DNA of 64,000 bases from NCBI RefSeq assembly GCF_032248455.1, contig NZ_JAVTTP010000001.1, positions 1,734,501 to 1,798,500 of the forward strand, in the 5' to 3' direction. How positions within the stretch are numbered: position 1 is the first letter of the stretch; each line of letters begins with the position of its first letter. A program made the translations under genes and the position numbers. Source of the DNA: Pricia mediterranea (GTDB lineage: Bacteria; Bacteroidota; Bacteroidia; Flavobacteriales; Flavobacteriaceae). The notes beneath the pieces are model-generated. The model did not search any database, was not told the DNA's origin, and saw only the letters and a program-made list of their open reading frames with translations. Of the stretch, positions 34,315 to 42,851 are shown one piece after another.

Positions 34315-34704
34315 ATGTCATTTCTAGCAAAACTAATCGTCGATGGGAGGGAATACAATATCCTTGGATGCACCTACAACTTCGACCAGCCGATGGACGC
34401 CACCGGCAAACCTGCGGGAAAGCCTCAGGGCGGGCGGATTATGGCCACCATCGAGGCAGACGGCTCATACGACCTGCTCCATTGGATGACCTCGCCCGAC
34501 CAGACCAAGGATGGTAGCTTGGTCTATTATAAGCGTGATGCCATGTCGAGGCTGCAAGAGGTCATTTTTAAAAAGGCCTATTGTGTTAGTCTGGAAACGG
34601 AATTCGATGCCCTGGACGATTCGCCGTTGCAGAACCATATCGTTATCTCCGCCAAGAGCCTGCATATCGGCGACATGAAGTTCGACAATTCTTGGGGAGA
34701 CTGA
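34315..34704 (+). CDS. hcp: Type VI secretion tube protein Hcp (TssD, T6SS-iii type)
   Basis: The 129-residue protein matches the Bacteroidota-type Hcp/TssD: MSFLAKLIVDGREYNILGC, a GGRIMATIEADGSYDLLHWM strand pair, SLVYYKRDAMSRLQEVIFKKAYCV and a C-terminal HIVISAKSLHIGDMKF. Hcp forms hexameric rings that stack into the T6SS inner tube and can carry effectors in their lumen. The stop is a TGATG junction with the next gene, one base of overlap. No TssB, TssC, ClpV or VgrG gene is present in this window, so this is an orphan hcp that would rely on a T6SS elsewhere in the genome. Confidence 0.9.
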   Translation: MSFLAKLIVDGREYNILGCTYNFDQPMDATGKPAGKPQGGRIMATIEADGSYDLLHWMTSPDQTKDGSLVYYKRDAMSRLQEVIFKKAYCVSLETEFDALDDSPLQNHIVISAKSLHIGDMKFDNSWGD

Positions 34705-35720
34705 TGGGGATGGACATAGATGCACAGACCCTCATCATCGGACGGCAAAAGCTGAAACGGAACCTCCAAAGATCACTCGCGAACCTGCGCCTGTCAAAAC
34801 GGGGAAGCCCTACATTGGCCGATAAGAACAAAATCAAAAAGGTCGCCGTGAACACGTTACAGCGCTATCTGAAAAACGAGCTTGACCGCACGCGGGCCAA
34901 GACCTACGATTGGTATTTTTTTAAGGATGGCGAGGTGACCCTTCAAATTGAAGCGATTCGGAACAACCTCTTACAAAACCGGTATTTCATCGTGGATCAC
35001 GCGCATTTGCCTATCTTGTCCCTGAACAACTTTGGCTCGACCTACGGACGACGGCGCGTACAGGAGTTCGACATCACGTGCAAACAGATCGGTGAGATCA
35101 TTTCCAGCTCGGCAAAGCAGTTCGCCGACATGATGAAGATCACCGTCAGCGCAAAAGAGGATGCAAAAATCTGGAAAGCCTATGATGCGATAGACGAAAA
35201 GAAAATCATAACCGTCACGATAGCACTACCCGCCGCCATCATAGCCGCGGCCGAGGCCGTGCCGCTGATGGTCATGGCAAGCAAAAGCAGTATCTTTTCG
35301 GCGATGACCTCTTCTTTGGGGGGGGCGTTCACCGTGAATATGGGAAGGCAGATGGCATTCAACGGTGGTTTGGAACTTGGCAGTAAATATCTGTCAGGTG
35401 GAATTGCCAATAACAACTGGGATGCTTCTAATATTGATATATTTGACGTCGCTAGCAGTTCCATTTTTGGTCATGGCGGAGACGTTTTCTTGAGATCGAC
35501 ATCTGATTCCACTTGTGAAAATGGATATAGATCAACTTCGATAGAAGAATTTTCCCAGAATATCGTCGGATGTGTTACATTTAAGGGAAGCAAGGCTTTT
35601 GGTAACTCGATGGAAATACCTTTAGAAAAATTTTCCGGAAAAAGCGGAAAAGCCACCAACTTTGGTGGACAATTTATAATCCAGACCACGGTAGAACCCT
35701 CCCGTAGGAAAGCTGAATAG
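34704..35720 (+). CDS. Candidate T6SS effector of unknown activity, coupled to hcp
   Basis: The 338-residue product starts at the ATG (34704) overlapping the hcp stop; a TTG four codons upstream is less likely. Seen in the sequence: a basic helical N-terminus (about 10-66), a YDWYFFKDGEVTLQ segment (68-81), a middle region with SAKQFADMMKITVSAK, one strongly hydrophobic stretch (IITVTIALPAAIIAAAEAVP, about 168-187, extending to 192) and a Gly/Ser-rich C-terminal half (GGLELGSKYLSGG, CENGYRSTS). There is no signal peptide and no recognised catalytic motif. Coupling to hcp and to an abutting small membrane protein is the usual effector-immunity layout. A pore-forming or membrane role would fit the hydrophobic segment, but this is inference. 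Base composition becomes AT-rich toward the 3' end. Confidence 0.6.
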   Translation: MGMDIDAQTLIIGRQKLKRNLQRSLANLRLSKRGSPTLADKNKIKKVAVNTLQRYLKNELDRTRAKTYDWYFFKDGEVTLQIEAIRNNLLQNRYFIVDHAHLPILSLNNFGSTYGRRRVQEFDITCKQIGEIISSSAKQFADMMKITVSAKEDAKIWKAYDAIDEKKIITVTIALPAAIIAAAEAVPLMVMASKSSIFSAMTSSLGGAFTVNMGRQMAFNGGLELGSKYLSGGIANNNWDASNIDIFDVASSSIFGHGGDVFLRSTSDSTCENGYRSTSIEEFSQNIVGCVTFKGSKAFGNSMEIPLEKFSGKSGKATNFGGQFIIQTTVEPSRRKAE

Positions 35721-36113
35721 ATGACAATCACTAGAAATCAATACGTCGGTATCGGTGTAGTGATTACGGTATTAGTACTGTTTTATACTTTTTACGAATA
35801 TCGAAAATGGGATATAGAAAGAAACAGTCATCAAACCATTGCCCAAGTGAACGGTTATTTGCGAGGTACAAAAACTGGACCCTCGCTCAAATACTTTTAC
35901 CGTGACAATGACAGTAAATATGACGGAAGCATCTACATTGAAAGTGAAAAATATCCTGCATACAAAAACCGTTTTTTTATTGTCAATTATTCTGCCGAAA
36001 ATCCTTCATGGAGCGAAATTCTATTAAGCCGACCCGTTACCGATACCCCCGCCATTAAAGCGGCCGGATTTAGACTGCCAAAAAAGAAAACAAATCAATT
36101 TCAACAACACTAA
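35721..36113 (+). CDS. Small one-TM protein, candidate immunity protein
   Basis: The 130-residue protein begins directly after the effector stop (TAG at 35718-35720, ATG at 35721) with one membrane helix (YVGIGVVITVLVLFYTFYEY), then a short soluble part (DIERNSHQTIAQVNGYLRGT, KYDGSIYIESEKYPAYKNRF) and a basic tail. The zero-gap start means translation from the same message. Small membrane proteins in this position often protect the producer from a membrane-active effector. The sequence itself carries no recognised family. AT-rich composition, like the end of the effector gene, suggests recent acquisition. Confidence 0.55.
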   Translation: MTITRNQYVGIGVVITVLVLFYTFYEYRKWDIERNSHQTIAQVNGYLRGTKTGPSLKYFYRDNDSKYDGSIYIESEKYPAYKNRFFIVNYSAENPSWSEILLSRPVTDTPAIKAAGFRLPKKKTNQFQQH

Positions 36114-36126
36114 AACCAGTATCAAA

Positions 36127-36570
36127 ATGAAGAACTTACCCCTAATGTTACTCTTGAACCTGCTACTGATATCCGCATCGTCTTGTCAAGATACGGTTAA
36201 AAAGCTGGAAACGACCGAAGAGGCCGACCTGAAAGGAACCTGGGTCTATTCCCAGCCCGCCGAGGAAAAAATCGGCTTTAGCATGACCGTTGACGGGGAA
36301 GAAATAGACACTCAACCAGAAGACCGGGGCGAAGATTACTTCTATCTGGTTTTTGATGGGAAAGACAATCTCATCGAATACAAGATAGTTTTCGGATTTC
36401 GATCGAAATACAGTGTAGAAAAAGATACACTTTACATCAATCAAAGGCCCGTGTACCGAATTGCCGAACTGACTTCCGATAACCTGACCTTGAAATACCT
36501 CGAAGAAACCAAAACGATTACCTACTCGAAAACGAAGGACGATCTACCGGACATCCCGATTATGAACTGA
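36127..36570 (+). CDS. Lipocalin-like lipoprotein, end of the hcp cassette
   Basis: The 147-residue product has a lipoprotein signal (NLLLISASSCQDT, lipid Cys at about 19). The following sequence has the features of small Bacteroidota lipocalin-like lipoproteins: LKGTWVYSQPAEEKIGFSMT, DYFYLVFDGKDNLIEYKIVF and a late LTSDNLTLKYLEETKTITY. It starts 13 bases after the candidate immunity gene and ends the rightward cassette. It could be a second immunity factor in the periplasm or an unrelated rider. Family call is moderate; its role in the cassette is unknown. Confidence 0.6.
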   Translation: MKNLPLMLLLNLLLISASSCQDTVKKLETTEEADLKGTWVYSQPAEEKIGFSMTVDGEEIDTQPEDRGEDYFYLVFDGKDNLIEYKIVFGFRSKYSVEKDTLYINQRPVYRIAELTSDNLTLKYLEETKTITYSKTKDDLPDIPIMN

Positions 36571-36598
36571 TTTTGCATTTGGCGGAACCAAAAAGAGC

Positions 36599-36876
36599 CT
36601 ACTCATCCTCCAAAGCCTTCACGGGATTCATCGTCGCGGCCCTACAACTCTTCCAGCTGATGGTGGCGAAGGCGCTTAACATAGTAATGATTCCGACCAG
36701 GGCAAACAGCCATCATTGCATCTCGATCCGATAGTCGAAACCTTGTATTCTAGATCGTATTGGTGTAATCCCCCTCGAGTTCACGATGCCAAGGGCAAGT
36801 CCCGCGATGTTGAGAGAGAATGTCCCCTGTTCTTAATACCGTTTCGCCAAGCGATTTTTAAGTGGTTATTGAACAT
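36599..36876 (-). pseudogene. Internally deleted FtsX/MacB-type permease
   Basis: A 278-base remnant starts MFNNHLKIAWRNGIKN at 36876, is frameshifted after about 20 residues (LNIAGLALGIV follows in another frame), then jumps to a permease C-terminus (GFDYRIEMQ, an in-frame stop, then WLFALVGIITMLSAFATISW) ending MNPVKALEDE at 36599-36601. A normal copy is about 2.4 kb, so some 700 codons have been lost. The upstream region shares GATGAATAAACT with the leader of the intact permease at 50135. It is separated from the other relic at 33969 by the hcp cassette. Confidence 0.88.
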
Positions 36877-36956
36877 GATTTTCGTTTTTCGACTTGATTT
36901 CGGTCGATGAATAAACTTTCTGCGGACAGTAGACCTGTTTAGTGTATTGAACTCAT

Positions 36957-37715
36957 TTACTGTATTTTATGGATTGTCGCGTCCCCGATTATAATCCCCT
37001 TTTTGACCTTGGGGTTGCCCTCATAGACAACCGTCGTTTCGCCATAGGCCGTAATCTTGAGGTCGTCGGCAGCGTTTACGCGATAACTTCCTTCTCCATA
37101 GGCGGTAATCTTAACCGATTTGCTCTCCACGCCCAAGGTGTTGACTTTGGTCTCACCGTAGGCCGTGATTTTATGACGGCCCAGTTCGCCCTCTTTAAGC
37201 TCGAGATAACTTTCGCCGTAGATGATAGTTTTCAAATATTCCAAATCCACTTTATCGAGATATACCTGCGATGCCCCATAAATAGTCAAGTTGAATTTGT
37301 ACCCTTCCAAAGAACTTTTACAGACAATTTTCTCCTCCCCGCGCAGGGAGAGTTCTTCCAGATTCTTATAAGTTACGGTCGCCTTTACGACAGTTCCGTT
37401 ATAAATGGATTTCCGTTGTTTGTACCCGTTTTCTTTGACCTTCTCGCTTCTGGTCACATCCTTGGCCCCATCGAGATAGATGCGTAGCGTCTTGCCGTTG
37501 ACCTCAATATTGATCTTATCCTCGGGTTCCGTACTACTTTCAATGGCTACGCTTTCCGAATCGCCCTGTTGGAAGACGACCCGCACATGTGGACTCACGA
37601 TGACCTTGTCGAAATAGTCGACATCAACGGTCTTAAGTTGGGCAAACCCGGTTTGGATGGCCAAAAAGGCGAAGAGGATGGGGGGAATGATTTTGATGTT
37701 TGTTTTATCTTTCAT
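36957..37715 (-). CDS. DUF2807 adhesin-like (head GIN domain) protein
   Basis: The 252-residue product starts at MKDKTNIKIIPPILFAFLAI, a signal peptide. A longer upstream frame crosses the palindrome at 37733-37763 and is not real. The rest is the head GIN/DUF2807 fold, a right-handed beta-helix: VDVDYFDKVIVSPHVRVVFQ, KNLEELSLRGEEKIVC, and five short repeats of the 'ITAYGE'-type (KITAYGETKVNTL, KITAYGEGSYRV, KITAYGETTVVY). Such proteins are thought to be exported and surface- or periplasm-bound. It lies at the end of the permease array on the same strand and may be co-transcribed with it. Confidence 0.85.
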   Translation of the reverse strand: MKDKTNIKIIPPILFAFLAIQTGFAQLKTVDVDYFDKVIVSPHVRVVFQQGDSESVAIESSTEPEDKINIEVNGKTLRIYLDGAKDVTRSEKVKENGYKQRKSIYNGTVVKATVTYKNLEELSLRGEEKIVCKSSLEGYKFNLTIYGASQVYLDKVDLEYLKTIIYGESYLELKEGELGRHKITAYGETKVNTLGVESKSVKITAYGEGSYRVNAADDLKITAYGETTVVYEGNPKVKKGIIIGDATIHKIQ

Positions 37716-37732
37716 GGTTCTGGTTTTTGTGA

Positions 37733-37763
37733 GACCCCAAAGGTTTTGAAAACCTTTGGGGTC
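37733..37763. repeat. 31-bp perfect palindrome (copy 1)
   Basis: Two perfect 15-base arms (left arm GACCCCAAAGGTTTT) surround a single G. It stands in the 62-base gap between the last permease stop and the DUF2807 start. On the minus strand it has no T-run after it; on the plus strand it is followed by CTTCCTTTATTCTTTT, but no rightward gene ends here. A near copy lies at 45298-45328. Confidence 0.85.
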
Positions 37764-37777
37764 TTCCTTTATTCTTT

Positions 37778-40252
37778 TTATTCGGTACGCAAGCTTTTCA
37801 CGGGATTGGCATTCGCCGCCTTGACGGCCTGAACCCCCATGGTCAACAAGGCGATGGTCATAGCTACTACCCCGGACAACCCGAAGATCCACCACGGAAT
37901 GTCTATCCGGTAAGCGAAATCCTGTAGCCAACGGTTCATAAAATATCCGGCGATGGGAGCGGCGATCAGCAGGGCAAGAAGCACTACCTTAACGAAATCC
38001 AGGGCCAACAACCGGACAATCTCGGATACGCTGGCGCCCAGAACTTTTCGAATGCCGATTTCCTTGGTTTTCTGCTGTGCCGTGAACGCGATCAGTCCGA
38101 GTAGGCCCATACAGGCAATGAAAATCGTAAGGAAAGTAAACACCCCGAACAGTCTGGCCTGGCGTTTATCTGAGATATAGGCGGCATCGAGGTCGTCGTC
38201 CAAAAAGGAATATTCGAAGGGAACGTTGGGTTGGTAATTCCTCCAGCTATGCTCTACGGTCTTTAAAATCTCCTTCGTATTTCCCGCTTTCAGTTTTAGG
38301 GTGATATAGGAAACTCCGGTGTCATAGCTTTTCGAGGAATTTGAAAATAGGGCGAAGGGTTCGATGTGGCTTTGAAGGGATTCTAAATTAAAATCCTTTA
38401 AAACCCCGATAACCTTATACGACTCCATGTCACCGCCGGGGTAACGGATCATGCTTCCGATGGGGCTTTCCCATCCTATTTGTTTGGCGGCGGCCTCATT
38501 GATCACTACGGACAGCGAATCGTTGAACCGGTTATCGAATCCTCTTCCTTCCAACAATTCCAAATTCAGGGTGGGAATGAACTGATCATCCACCAAATAG
38601 GATTGCAGGGTGATGTCTTTGGCAATATTTCCATCAGGTTCAAGGGTTTCGGGCACATAGAAATCCCCAAAAGAACCCTTGGTCAACATGCCCGATGAAA
38701 TGGTGGCACTCTTGATCTCGGATAGGGATTGCAGCTCTTGCCGGAAGGATTCCTCGCTATCCCCCAATTTCTCGGTGTTCCGCAGTACGACCAGATTTTC
38801 CTGGTCATATCCCAAATCCCTTTGCTGCGCGTATCTCAATTGCAAGTACACGATGGAGGTCGCTATGATCATGATGATGGCTATAGTAAACTGGAACACT
38901 ACCAGTCCGTTACGGATGAATCCTCCCTTGCCGTCGGAGGTTGCGTTTTGTCCCTTGAGGATATTGGCAGGTTTAAAGGAGGTAAGGTAAAAAGCGGGAT
39001 AAAGGCCTGCCAGCAGCGCGGCCCCGATGGCCAGACAGAGAATGAACAGCCAAATGCCTCCCTCAAAAATGGATCGGAAAGGCAGGTTTTTGCCCGATAG
39101 CTGGTTAAAAAGGGGAAGTACGGCCCATACCAGAATGACCGCTAATACCGTGGATGCGATAGTGTAAAAGAAGGCTTCGGTCAAGAATTGTCTGATCAAT
39201 TGTGCCCTAAAAGAACCGAGGACCTTCCGGATTCCGATTTCCTTGCTTCTTTTGGCGGATTGCGCCGTGGCCAGATTGATAAAATTGACACAGGCCAGTA
39301 CGATGATGAATAAGGCGATAATCCCGAATATGTACAGGTTTTTGATGTCGTTCTGTTCGGTAATTGCGGAGGCTATCTCCCCCGAACGCAGATGGATATC
39401 GGTCAGGGCCTGCAAGTGCAGGTCCCATTTATTACCGTTCTCGAGAAACTCATCGTAGGGCTGTCCGATACGCTCAAAAGCACCTGCCGCGTGGGCCCTC
39501 AACATGGCAGGAAATTGGGCTTCCAAGTGGGTTATGACATCGGGGTCGGCGGCGGCCTTATCGGCCAGTTTTACATAGGTCGCCATATTCAGCCAAACCC
39601 AGCTCCAATCGAAGTAGACTACCTGTTCAAAATTTGCGACCGGCACCAAGATGTCGAACTTTACGGATGCCGGTAGGTCCGCCATGTCCTGCAGCACCCC
39701 TGTCACTTTCAAGGGTTTTCTATCGGATCCGTAAAAAAGGGTCTTGTCCATGGGATCGACATCCCCGAAATATTTATTGGCGATGTTCTCCGTAATGACC
39801 ACGCTGTTGGGTTCCTCAAGACAGGTCTCCGGATCTCCTTTTTTAAGGGGATAACTGAGGACATTCAGAAAATTCGAATCCACGGCATATACCTCGTTTT
39901 CGTTGAACACCCGCTTTTCACTACCGTTCCTATATTCAAGAACATCGACCCCCGGACGATACATCCTCGTATAACTTTCTATTTCCGGAAAGTTATCGAC
40001 GAGGGTCTTTCCTGCGGGAGGCGGCGTATAGCCTGCATAGAACTCCCCATCGCCCATCTTGCCGTTGATATTGACCCTATAAATCTGATCGGCATCCTTA
40101 AAAAAACGGTCATAGCTCAATTCATCCTTGACAAACAGTGCTATAAGGATGACACAAGTCAAGCCTATGGCAAGACCTAAAATATTGATGATGCTATTGC
40201 CCTTGTGCCGGATGGCATTTCGAATGGCTATTTTTAGATGGTTTTTGAACAT
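37778..40252 (-). CDS. FtsX/MacB-type ABC permease, paralogue 5
   Basis: The 824-residue double permease starts MFKNHLKIAIRNAIRHKGNS and ends NPVKSLRTE. Each half has one leading helix, a periplasmic MacB_PCD domain and three helices. The cytoplasmic coupling segments are RSKEIGIRKVLGSFRAQ (first half) and KTKEIGIRKVLGASVSE (second half). Periplasmic parts include the DELSYDRFFKDADQIYRV motif. This is the last intact member of the array before the DUF2807 gene, separated from it by the 31-bp palindrome. No dedicated ATPase lies beside it; the array's ATPase is at 50302-51000. Confidence 0.9.
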   Translation of the reverse strand: MFKNHLKIAIRNAIRHKGNSIINILGLAIGLTCVILIALFVKDELSYDRFFKDADQIYRVNINGKMGDGEFYAGYTPPPAGKTLVDNFPEIESYTRMYRPGVDVLEYRNGSEKRVFNENEVYAVDSNFLNVLSYPLKKGDPETCLEEPNSVVITENIANKYFGDVDPMDKTLFYGSDRKPLKVTGVLQDMADLPASVKFDILVPVANFEQVVYFDWSWVWLNMATYVKLADKAAADPDVITHLEAQFPAMLRAHAAGAFERIGQPYDEFLENGNKWDLHLQALTDIHLRSGEIASAITEQNDIKNLYIFGIIALFIIVLACVNFINLATAQSAKRSKEIGIRKVLGSFRAQLIRQFLTEAFFYTIASTVLAVILVWAVLPLFNQLSGKNLPFRSIFEGGIWLFILCLAIGAALLAGLYPAFYLTSFKPANILKGQNATSDGKGGFIRNGLVVFQFTIAIIMIIATSIVYLQLRYAQQRDLGYDQENLVVLRNTEKLGDSEESFRQELQSLSEIKSATISSGMLTKGSFGDFYVPETLEPDGNIAKDITLQSYLVDDQFIPTLNLELLEGRGFDNRFNDSLSVVINEAAAKQIGWESPIGSMIRYPGGDMESYKVIGVLKDFNLESLQSHIEPFALFSNSSKSYDTGVSYITLKLKAGNTKEILKTVEHSWRNYQPNVPFEYSFLDDDLDAAYISDKRQARLFGVFTFLTIFIACMGLLGLIAFTAQQKTKEIGIRKVLGASVSEIVRLLALDFVKVVLLALLIAAPIAGYFMNRWLQDFAYRIDIPWWIFGLSGVVAMTIALLTMGVQAVKAANANPVKSLRTE

Positions 40253-40362
40253 GTCCTATACTTTTTGTGTGCGCTCCGGAGCCAGCCGAAAAAATTCATT
40301 CCTCTGTCCGGACAGGGACTGTCACCCCCTCGACTGGCGTTTGAGGTAACAATCTACTGCCC

Positions 40363-42795
40363 TTACTCCGTCCGTAAACTTTTTACGGGGTTCACAATGG
40401 CGGCTTTTATACTTTGGTAGCTTACGGTCAGCACGGCTATCCCTATGGCCAGAAGACCGGCCAGGGCTAGCATCCACCAACTGATCTCTATTCGATACGA
40501 AAAATCTTCCAGCCATTTGTTCATGACGAACCAGCCGATGGGAAGGGAAATGAGTATGGCCACCCCTACCATCTTAAGAAAGTCGGTAGTCAACCGATAG
40601 GTAATTTGACCTACACTGGCCCCCAAAACCTTTCTGATGCCAATTTCTTTGGTGCGTTTTTGGGCATTGAAGGCGGCCAGGCCGAAAAGTCCCAGAGACG
40701 CGATCAAGATGGACAGGATGGTAAAGGTGACGAAGATGCGTCCCAATTGCTGCTCGGCCCGATAGGTGCTGTTGAAGGAATCTTCCATAAATCGGTACCC
40801 GAAAGGCTGTCCCGGGGCGATGTTATCCCATATCCCTTCGATACCCGCTATGGCATTGGAAAAATTCCCGGCCTTCAGTCGTACGGCCATGGAACCCGTT
40901 GAATTGTCCAAAGTCATGCTTAAAGCGCCGATATCCTCCCGCAGCGATTCATAATTGAAATTTTCAAGTACTCCGATAATCTTAAAGTAGTTGGAAGTAC
41001 CGTCCTCAAAATTGCGGATTATCCGCATACCCAAGGCTTCTTCAGGCTGCACGCCCAAAATGGAAGCCGCCGACTCGTTGATCAACATGGCCGTGGAGTC
41101 GGTACCAAACTGTCGGTCAAAATTCCGGCCTGCCACAAGCTCCATATCCAAGGTCGGCACATAATCCTCATCGACCCTCCAAATCTGCATGTTAATGGAA
41201 TTTTCGGCCGTTGCGCCTCCCTCCTTAAAAAATGAGGTGTTGCTGCGGGCGGACGGAGTTGGCAAAAAGCTGCTCAAAGATGCGCTCTCCACTTGGCCAA
41301 GCTGTGCCACTTCTTCCTTAAACGCACTAGCTTTTTCGCCCAAAGTATATACATCGTCAATAATCAGGACCTGATCTTTGGTGAAACCCACGTCCTTACT
41401 TTGAATGAACTGCAATTGTTGAAAGACCACCAAGGTACTTATGATTAAAAACACCGAAATGGCAAACTGGAAGACCACCAGCAGATTTCGGATAGTTCCG
41501 CCTCCCACGCTATTCTTACCCCCTCCCTTGAGTACGCTGACAGGCATAAATCGGGACATAAAAAAAGCCGGGTAGCTTCCGGCGAAAAGCGCCAGTACAA
41601 CAGTTGCGGATAACAAGATCAGCCAGAAAAAGGGGTCTGAAAAGGGTATAGCGACCGACTTGCCGGAAAGCACGTTGAAGTATGGGGTGGCGACTGCCGC
41701 AATGACCAAGGCGAACAACAGCGAGATAAAGGAAATCAAACCCGATTCGGTCAAAAATTGTCGTATCAAGGCCGGTTTGCCGGACCCCAGCGTCTTACGG
41801 ATACCCACTTCCTTTGCTCTTTTCAGGGATTGCGCCGTGGAAAGGTTCATGAAATTCACGCTCGCCAATACGATCAGGAACAAACCGATGAACGAAAGAA
41901 TATAGACATTCTGAATGCTGCTATTGGCACTGAGTTCATAGTCCTTGTCGGAATACAGGTGTATATCGGGCAAGGCTATCGTACTAAAATTCAGATAATT
42001 TCCGGAGGCGGCCAGTTGCTCTTCGGTGACACCGGGCAAAAAGGTCTGCACGTACGGCATGATGTATGTCCCGAGCATAGACTGCAAGGGTTCCTGAAAG
42101 TCGGCAATATCGGCACCGGGTATCAGTTTGATAAAGGTAAAGTAGTTATGGCTGGTCCATTCCTGATTTTGTGCGTCCTCGTTCCCTGCCATTGCCATAA
42201 AAATGCTGTGGTCCCTGAGAAACGACCGCTTGGGCATATCATCGATTACCCCGGTCACCGTATAAGTATCGCTGTTGTTCAATACCATTTGTTGCCCCAG
42301 GGCGTTTTTCAATCCAAAATGCTTTAAGGCCGCCGTCCTGGTCATTATTAAGGTATTGGGCTCTTTTAGGGCGGTTTCTACATCGCCCACCAAGAGGTCC
42401 AGACCGAACATGTCAAAGAAGGTGGAATCGACGAAGGTTGCCCCCTCCTGCTTTACGTTTGCCCTCGTATCGGTCTTTCTAAGCAGCATACTGCCAAGAT
42501 TCCTGAATCTTACGGTCTGTTCGACTTGTGAAAAATCGTTCTCCATGGCGGCGGCCATGGGTGCCGACACTTCTGCGGATTTCCCCTCCGCACCTCCGAA
42601 TTTCGAATCCACATTTATTCTAAAGATACGCTCGGCATCCTTGAACATGGTATCGTAATTCACTTCGTCGTAGATGTATAACGCTATGAGCAACCCCCCG
42701 GCCATTCCGATGGCTAGCCCAAAAGTATTCAGGAACGCAAAAAAAGGTTGTCTTTTGAGGCTTCTCCAAGCAATTTTTAGATAGTTTTTGAACAT
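40363..42795 (-). CDS. FtsX/MacB-type ABC permease, paralogue 4
   Basis: The 810-residue copy starts MFKNYLKIAWRSLKRQPFFA and ends NPVKSLRTE. It has eight likely membrane helices and coupling segments RAKEVGIRKTLGSGKPA and KRTKEIGIRKVLGASVGQ. The first periplasmic domain has an EVNYDTMFKDAERIFRINVD segment like the other copies but with its own insertions. A 110-base gap follows to the next copy, holding a short GTCCGGAC hairpin. Its mature topology should match MacB: two periplasmic domains facing a HlyD adaptor. Confidence 0.9.
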   Translation of the reverse strand: MFKNYLKIAWRSLKRQPFFAFLNTFGLAIGMAGGLLIALYIYDEVNYDTMFKDAERIFRINVDSKFGGAEGKSAEVSAPMAAAMENDFSQVEQTVRFRNLGSMLLRKTDTRANVKQEGATFVDSTFFDMFGLDLLVGDVETALKEPNTLIMTRTAALKHFGLKNALGQQMVLNNSDTYTVTGVIDDMPKRSFLRDHSIFMAMAGNEDAQNQEWTSHNYFTFIKLIPGADIADFQEPLQSMLGTYIMPYVQTFLPGVTEEQLAASGNYLNFSTIALPDIHLYSDKDYELSANSSIQNVYILSFIGLFLIVLASVNFMNLSTAQSLKRAKEVGIRKTLGSGKPALIRQFLTESGLISFISLLFALVIAAVATPYFNVLSGKSVAIPFSDPFFWLILLSATVVLALFAGSYPAFFMSRFMPVSVLKGGGKNSVGGGTIRNLLVVFQFAISVFLIISTLVVFQQLQFIQSKDVGFTKDQVLIIDDVYTLGEKASAFKEEVAQLGQVESASLSSFLPTPSARSNTSFFKEGGATAENSINMQIWRVDEDYVPTLDMELVAGRNFDRQFGTDSTAMLINESAASILGVQPEEALGMRIIRNFEDGTSNYFKIIGVLENFNYESLREDIGALSMTLDNSTGSMAVRLKAGNFSNAIAGIEGIWDNIAPGQPFGYRFMEDSFNSTYRAEQQLGRIFVTFTILSILIASLGLFGLAAFNAQKRTKEIGIRKVLGASVGQITYRLTTDFLKMVGVAILISLPIGWFVMNKWLEDFSYRIEISWWMLALAGLLAIGIAVLTVSYQSIKAAIVNPVKSLRTE

Positions 42796-42851
42796 GGCTA
42801 CTCGTTTTTTAGCCCTTCTCTTGGGATGGGCAAGTTGATGGTAATTCTATT

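Noticed and set aside
34692-34704. TTG start four codons upstream for the candidate effector
   Set aside because: The ATG at 34704 in the TGATG junction is standard coupling and gives the same downstream protein; the TTG would overlap hcp by 13 bases for no evident reason.
37733-37763. Rho-independent terminator for the leftward permease operon
   Set aside because: No T-run on the minus strand; only the plus strand has one and no rightward gene ends there.
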